Program-made: the position numbers and the translations under genes
Shown here: positions 3,674-7,252 of the stretch, piece after piece
Layout: the number at the start of each line of letters is the position of its first letter
Numbering within the stretch: the first letter of the stretch is position 1
Assembly (NCBI GenBank): GCA_030018855.1
Contig: JASEHG010000101.1
Coordinates: 1-7,252, forward strand
Direction: 5' to 3'
DNA length: 7,252 nucleotides
From: Candidatus Brocadiaceae bacterium
GTDB taxonomy: Bacteria > Planctomycetota > Brocadiia > Brocadiales > Bathyanammoxibiaceae
The notes under the pieces: generated by a model
Database searches by the model: none
The model's input: the letters and a program-made list of their open reading frames with translations, nothing else
What the model was told of the DNA's origin: nothing

Positions 3674-5998
3674 TTATAGCATACTATAGGGGTCTATATC
3701 TATGGTAATCCTTACACCTCCAGTATTACCGCCAAGCGATTGCCGGGAGTGGCCTTGCCACCCCTCCAGGAGTTCTTTTATTGTCTCACTGTGGGGGGAC
3801 CTGAGACTCAAGTGCCAGCGGAATTGGTTCTTGATTCTAGGAATAGGGGCTGGGGCGGGACCCGCCACCTCCACCCCTGGGGTGGTAACCTTTGTCGGTG
3901 AAGGGGCGGATGCCGCCTGCCTCAACGCCTCAGCCAGTTTTTGGGCCCTATCCTTCACCCTCTCTTCTTTCTGCCCTGTAAGGACTATCCTGGCCATATA
4001 ACCAAAAGGAGGATAACCCAGTTCCCTGCGGTACTCCAGTTCCCTATCAGCAAAGCCCTCATAATCATGGGCCGCCGCCGCCAGGATGGCATACTGTCTG
4101 GGGTTAAAGGTCTGGACTACCACCCGGCCTCCCTTTGGACCTCTACCCGCACGGCCTGCTACCTGGGCCAGGAGCTGGAAGGTCCTCTCCACGGCCCTGA
4201 AGTCGGGTAGATTCAATATGGTATCGGCCGAGATGACCCCTACCAGGGTAACGTTGGGGAGGTCTAACCCCTTGGCAATCATCTGAGTACCTACAAGAAT
4301 CTGGACCTCCCCCCGCTCAAAGGATTTGAGGGCCTTTGCATGGGCGTTCCTCCCTTTCATGGAGTCACTATCCATCCTCAGGGCCTTGTACCCGGGGAAG
4401 TAGCGGCCCATCTCCTCCTCAATCCTCTCCGTACCCAACCCAAAATAATTCAGCCTCGCCCCTACACACTCCGGGCAATTCTCCTGTGGCTCAACTTCAT
4501 AGGAGCAGTAATGGCAGATGGTGCTATGCTGTCTCTTATGATACGTCAGGGGTATGTCACACCTTTTACATCTCAAGACGTACCCACACCTTGGACAGCT
4601 CACAAAGGGAGAAAAACCCCTCCGGTTCAGGAAGAGGAGCGCCTGCTCTCCCCTTGAGAGGCACTCCTTCATGTAGAGCTCTAGTCTGCGGGATATGAGC
4701 CTCGTGTGCCTCCCTTCGTGGAAGCCCTCTTTCATGTCCACTATCTCTACCCTTGGCAAGGGGCGTTGCCCAATCCTCTGGCTGAGGATTGCCCTCTGGT
4801 ACCTCCCCATCAGGGCGTTAAAATAGGTCTCCAGGGAAGGCGTTGCAGAGCCCAGGACGACCACTGCCCCTTCCTCTCTTGCCCTCATAAGGGCCACTTC
4901 TCTGGCATGATAACGTGGAGAGGTCTCCTGCTTATAAGTTACCTCATGCTCCTCATCCACCACTATGAGGCCCAGATTCTCTACCGGGGCAAAGACCGCC
5001 GAACGTGCCCCAATCACTACCCTGGCCTTCCCTCCCCTTATGGCCTGCCACTGGTCGTAACGCTCGGCCCCTGTAAGGTGGCTATGCAGTACCGCTATTA
5101 TGTTGCCAAAACGCCCGCCGTAGCGTTCTATGGCCTGGGGGGTAAGGGATATCTCAGGCACCAGGACTATTGCCCCACGCCCCATGGCTAACACCTCTTC
5201 TATGGCCCGCAGATACACCTCTGTCTTCCCACTGCCCGTCACCCCCTGGAGTAGTAGGGGCACGCTGCGGCGTGTCCCTACCTCGCCCATAGAAAATTGT
5301 GTCCTTAACTGTGCCCTTATAAGGCTAAGGGCCTGCCCTTGTTCGGAGGTGAGTTCGGGTTTAGGTTTGGTCTCAAGTAGGGGCAATTCATGAATTGCCC
5401 CTACAGTGGTTGACTGCCGGTTGGGTTGTTCGTATATCTCTACAAGTCCCTTACTGGCGAGGCTATTTAATCCACCCAGGTTACAGCCACTCTGGCGGGA
5501 GAGTTCCTTCAAGGGTATGCCGTTATTAGACTCCAGGAGTACTTCCAGGGCCCTGGCCTGCCTTGGGGCCTTTTTTCTGAGACCTTCCAGTGCCTCCAGG
5601 GTGAGGACCCTATCTTTTGTAAGCCTGAGGGCCTTGAGGGTCTGTGGGAGGGGTCCGCCTCTGGCAGACTTGCGTCCCCCCTTTACGGCCGCTGGAAGGG
5701 CCGCTTCCATAGCCTCCCCCCAGGTACAACGGTAGTACCTGGCTATCTCCCGGGTGAGACGTAACATCTTCTCCCCCAGTAGGGGCTGGTGGTCCAGTAC
5801 CTCTTTTATTTCCTTGAGTTTCATGGCTACAGGGGCGTCTGGAAAACCCACACAGTAGCCATTTACCAGCCTATGCCCGAGGGGCACTCTTACCCGGCTT
5901 CCTATCCTTAGCTCAGGCACAAGGGTGTCGGGGACCTTGTAATGTAAGGTCTTGTCAAGAGGGGCGTTAACTACCACCTCTGCATAGTTATGATACAC
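3674..5998 (-). CDS. priA: Primosomal replication-restart helicase PriA
   Basis: PriA recognises stalled forks and reloads the replisome, translocating 3'-5' with ATP. Of 774 residues, the N-terminal 3'-end-binding domain (about 1-105) has YAEVVVNAPLDKTLHY and GSRVRVPLG; a winged-helix-like part and a linker follow. The helicase shows Walker A GVTGSGKT (252-259), DEEH (348-351), GSATPS (383-388), VGTQMIAKGLDLPNV (569-583) and QVAGRAGRG (612-620). Eight zinc-binding cysteines are present: 468, 471, 477, 480, 495, 498, 508, 511. The C-terminal domain ends IDIDPYSML. The start is GTG with GGGAGG six bases upstream and a good promoter ahead. Oddly, the linker carries two palindrome-encoded segments, VGAIHELPLL (199-208) and VGTRRSVPLL (240-249), the second abutting Walker A. 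The frame is intact, so the protein is probably functional. Confidence 0.97.
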   Translation of the reverse strand: MYHNYAEVVVNAPLDKTLHYKVPDTLVPELRIGSRVRVPLGHRLVNGYCVGFPDAPVAMKLKEIKEVLDHQPLLGEKMLRLTREIARYYRCTWGEAMEAALPAAVKGGRKSARGGPLPQTLKALRLTKDRVLTLEALEGLRKKAPRQARALEVLLESNNGIPLKELSRQSGCNLGGLNSLASKGLVEIYEQPNRQSTTVGAIHELPLLETKPKPELTSEQGQALSLIRAQLRTQFSMGEVGTRRSVPLLLQGVTGSGKTEVYLRAIEEVLAMGRGAIVLVPEISLTPQAIERYGGRFGNIIAVLHSHLTGAERYDQWQAIRGGKARVVIGARSAVFAPVENLGLIVVDEEHEVTYKQETSPRYHAREVALMRAREEGAVVVLGSATPSLETYFNALMGRYQRAILSQRIGQRPLPRVEIVDMKEGFHEGRHTRLISRRLELYMKECLSRGEQALLFLNRRGFSPFVSCPRCGYVLRCKRCDIPLTYHKRQHSTICHYCSYEVEPQENCPECVGARLNYFGLGTERIEEEMGRYFPGYKALRMDSDSMKGRNAHAKALKSFERGEVQILVGTQMIAKGLDLPNVTLVGVISADTILNLPDFRAVERTFQLLAQVAGRAGRGPKGGRVVVQTFNPRQYAILAAAAHDYEGFADRELEYRRELGYPPFGYMARIVLTGQKEERVKDRAQKLAEALRQAASAPSPTKVTTPGVEVAGPAPAPIPRIKNQFRWHLSLRSPHSETIKELLEGWQGHSRQSLGGNTGGVRITIDIDPYSML
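5254..5281. repeat. 28-bp palindromic insert in priA, copy B
   Basis: It starts GTAGGGGCACG and ends CGTGTCCCTAC. The arms pair over all 14 positions if two G-T wobbles are allowed. On the priA strand it reads VGTRRSVPL (residues 240-248). It has the same length, ends and reading phase as the palindrome at 5377-5404. Confidence 0.75.
5377..5404. repeat. 28-bp perfect palindrome in priA, copy A
   Basis: GTAGGGGCAATTCA is followed directly by its exact reverse complement, giving a loopless 28-bp palindrome inside the priA frame. It encodes VGAIHELPL (residues 199-207) in the linker before the helicase core. Confidence 0.9.
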
Positions 5999-6023
5999 CT
6001 TTTGCCTCCCGGACTTTTAAAAA

Positions 6024-6052
6024 ATCTTAGCATACCTATCAGGCTGTGTCAA
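6024..6052 (-). promoter_or_regulatory. Predicted sigma-70-type promoter of priA
   Basis: On the minus strand: TTGACA (6052-6047), a 17-bp spacer (6046-6030), and TAAGAT (6029-6024) preceded by TGC as an extended -10. Transcription would start near 6017, giving a leader of about 19 bases that includes the GGGAGG site. The -35 box lies in the terminal inverted repeat of the 6047-6139 element. Confidence 0.65.
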
Positions 6053-6139
6053 TTGAGATGGAATCCCTATTTAGGGGTCAGGGGTTAGGGGGCAGGGATT
6101 AGGGAAATCCAAATTCCATCCGCCTCAGGCGGATTGACA
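6047..6139. repeat. Imperfect inverted-repeat (MITE-like) element
   Basis: The ends TGTCAAT (6047-6053) and ATTGACA (6133-6139) are exact inverted repeats. Just inside, GATGGAAT (6057-6064) mirrors ATTCCATC (6113-6120). A small hairpin ATCCGCC-TCA-GGCGGAT (6118-6134) sits in the right arm. The centre is G-rich. The whole fills the core of the divergent priA/permease intergenic region. Whether it is mobile is unknown. Confidence 0.5.
6074..6097 (+). other. G-quadruplex motif
   Basis: Four G-runs with short loops lie on the plus strand: GGGG-TCA-GGGG-TTA-GGGGG-CA-GGG, with another GGG at 6102-6104. This meets the usual G3+/loop 1-7 rule. It lies upstream of both divergent genes; any effect on transcription is inference. 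Confidence 0.6.
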
Positions 6140-6159
6140 TTTTTCCTAGTCTATATACT
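6134..6159 (+). promoter_or_regulatory. Possible weak promoter for the permease gene
   Basis: A perfect TTGACA (6134-6139), in the right inverted repeat of the element, precedes TATACT (6154-6159), but the spacer is only 14 bp. No better pair was seen before 6220. Confidence 0.25.
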
Positions 6160-6213
6160 TCACAAAATCAGAAATTTTGAAATTTCAATTTTCCAATTTA
6201 CAATTTACAATAC
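6160..6213 (+). repeat. AT-rich leader with short tandem repeats
   Basis: A low-GC stretch contains AAATTTTGAAATTTCAATTTT and then AATTTAC twice with a partial third unit (6195-6213). It resembles an AT-rich upstream or leader region. No clear Shine-Dalgarno is found in it. Confidence 0.4.
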
Positions 6214-6219
6214 AGGCCA

Positions 6220-7197
6220 GTGAAAAAGACAAGGGGTGACAGGATAAAGGAAGTAGTACTGGACTACGTCATAGTCATTGCCCTGGTGGTGATGTCTATA
6301 TACTATGCCATAGATGCCAGTGGCTTCGCTACCCTGACGAATTTTACCAACATCCTCAATCAGAATTCCGTTTATATTATTCTGGCAGTGGGGATGACAC
6401 TGGTCATCCTCACGGGTGGCATAGACCTCTCGGTAGGCTCTATTCTGGCCCTGAGTGCCGTGGTCTGCGCCGATGTGGCCAAGCGGATGGAGCCTGTCGG
6501 GAGTGACCCTGCCACCTCCTGGGGCATCATTCCCATTACCTGGCTGGTGGCCCTGGGGATAGGTGCCGCCCTGGGGGCCTTCAACGGGGCTATGGTCATT
6601 GCCTTCAGGATCCCCCCCTTTATTGCCACCCTGGCCATGATGACCATGGCCAGGGGTGCCGCCAATATCTACTGCGATGCCAGGCCCATAGGGCACCTGC
6701 CAGAGGAGTTTAAGCTTATCGGTACCGGCTCTCTGGCTACAATACCAGCACCTGTCTTTATCATGGCAGTCCTTTCTGCCGCCATCTTTGTCATAACCCG
6801 TTACACGGTCTTTGGTAGATACGTGTATGCAGTGGGAGGCAATGAGGAGGCGGCCAGGCTCTCTGGGATAAACGTCAAGGAAGTGAAGTTCTGGGTCTAC
6901 GTGGTTAGCGGGATGTTCTCAGGGATATGTGGGATTATCCTTGCCAGCCGTTTGGGGTCAGGAGACCCCAAACTGGGCCTCATGTACGAACTCATCGCCA
7001 TCGCCGCCGTGGTACTGGGCGGCACCAGCCTCATGGGAGGCAGGGGCTCCGTTATAGGCACCATCTTTGGTGCCCTCTTTATGGGGATACTGGAAAATGG
7101 ACTCCTCCTCAAAGGCGTCCCTACCTTTTACCAATGGGTGGTAAAGGGGCTGGTGATACTGATAGCAGTGGTGATTGACCAGTTGAAGAGGCGGTAG
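6220..7197 (+). CDS. Sugar ABC-transporter permease, RbsC family
   Basis: An integral inner-membrane permease of 325 residues, close to E. coli RbsC (321). Family signatures are VGMTLVILTGGIDLSVGSIL (57-76), RYVYAVGGNEEAARLSGINV (200-219, the cytoplasmic loop expected to contact the ATPase) and AVVLGGTSLMGGRGS (263-277). Hydrophobic segments fall at about 14-33, 51-66, 68-86, 104-122, 124-143, 177-195, 224-243, 256-272, 277-296 and 302-320. It would form the channel for a sugar delivered by a periplasmic binding protein; ribose, xylose, galactose and other sugars are all served by this family, so the substrate is open. The start is GTG with only a weak AGG upstream; no in-frame ATG lies between the upstream stop at 6178 and residue 25. 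No ATPase or binding protein lies within the window. Confidence 0.92.
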   Translation: MKKTRGDRIKEVVLDYVIVIALVVMSIYYAIDASGFATLTNFTNILNQNSVYIILAVGMTLVILTGGIDLSVGSILALSAVVCADVAKRMEPVGSDPATSWGIIPITWLVALGIGAALGAFNGAMVIAFRIPPFIATLAMMTMARGAANIYCDARPIGHLPEEFKLIGTGSLATIPAPVFIMAVLSAAIFVITRYTVFGRYVYAVGGNEEAARLSGINVKEVKFWVYVVSGMFSGICGIILASRLGSGDPKLGLMYELIAIAAVVLGGTSLMGGRGSVIGTIFGALFMGILENGLLLKGVPTFYQWVVKGLVILIAVVIDQLKRR

Positions 7198-7220
7198 GGG
7201 TTAAAGATATTCAACCCCTA
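7195..7220 (+). other. Hairpin overlapping the permease stop codon
   Basis: TAGGGGTT (7195-7202), which begins with the stop codon, is exactly complementary to AACCCCTA (7213-7220) with a 10-base loop. No T-run follows, so it is not a standard terminator; it could limit 3' decay or separate this gene from one downstream. Confidence 0.45.
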
Positions 7221-7252
7221 TAGATTGGGCGTTTCTACTATATTGGTCGGTA

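Noticed and set aside
3745..3764. A hairpin-like segment in the priA 3' end (GTGGC/GCCAC) encoding part of GWQGHSRQSLGG, possibly a third palindromic insert.
   Set aside because: The stem is short and lacks the GTAGGG ends of the other two. This region of PriA varies in length between species, so chance is likely without an alignment.
3702..5735. Long plus-strand frames opposite priA, up to 161 codons.
   Set aside because: They look like antisense of GC-rich coding DNA; no known domain, and priA is unambiguous.
6205..6696. A 163-codon minus-strand frame rich in Gly, His and Gln opposite the permease.
   Set aside because: The composition is typical of antisense to a hydrophobic membrane protein; no ribosome site or family resemblance.

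Overview
The window looks like bacterial chromosome from an uncultivated or environmental Gram-negative-type lineage of middling GC content. It has Shine-Dalgarno sites (AAGGAGG, GGGAGG), GTG starts, small intergenic gaps and an unusual load of short palindromic repeats. The style recalls lineages such as Planctomycetota (Brocadiales), Nitrospirota or Desulfobacterota, but that is an impression from memory and the sequence does not settle the taxon.

Layout. Positions 9-1389 are a complete IS110-family insertion sequence of the IS1111 type. It has a DEDD/serine transposase, 16-bp subterminal inverted repeats, and a structured right-end non-coding stretch that should encode the seekRNA/bridge RNA. 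Its ends can be placed to the base because joining the flanks rebuilds a perfect REP palindrome. From 1390 to 1980 is a repeat-rich zone: a truncated duplicate of the 3' end of a YgiT-type zinc-finger gene, an intact copy of that gene (1602-1823), two copies of a ~90-bp REPIN-like element, and another REP-type repeat.

On the minus strand follow priA (5998-3674; primosomal replication-restart helicase) and then guaB (3530-1986; IMP dehydrogenase). They are separated by a large palindromic repeat and a weak terminator. The GuaB is of the eukaryotic type, down to the residues that set mycophenolic-acid sensitivity. PriA carries two 28-bp palindromes inserted in the same reading phase. Divergent from priA, 6220-7197 encodes a complete RbsC-family sugar ABC-transporter permease; any ATPase and binding-protein partners lie outside the window. 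The priA/permease intergenic region holds an imperfect inverted-repeat element with outward-facing TTGACA boxes, a G-quadruplex motif and a good priA promoter.

How it fits together. priA and guaB are housekeeping genes with no close functional link, and the permease starts or forms a separate transport unit. What unifies the window is a family of GTAGGG...CCCTAC palindromes. They lie inside priA and between genes, and one copy served as the landing site of the RNA-guided IS. The most interesting reading is this interplay: an IS1111-type element whose right-end RNA region carries short matches to both of its junctions and which sits precisely in a REP, in a genome where REP-like palindromes also occur in coding DNA.
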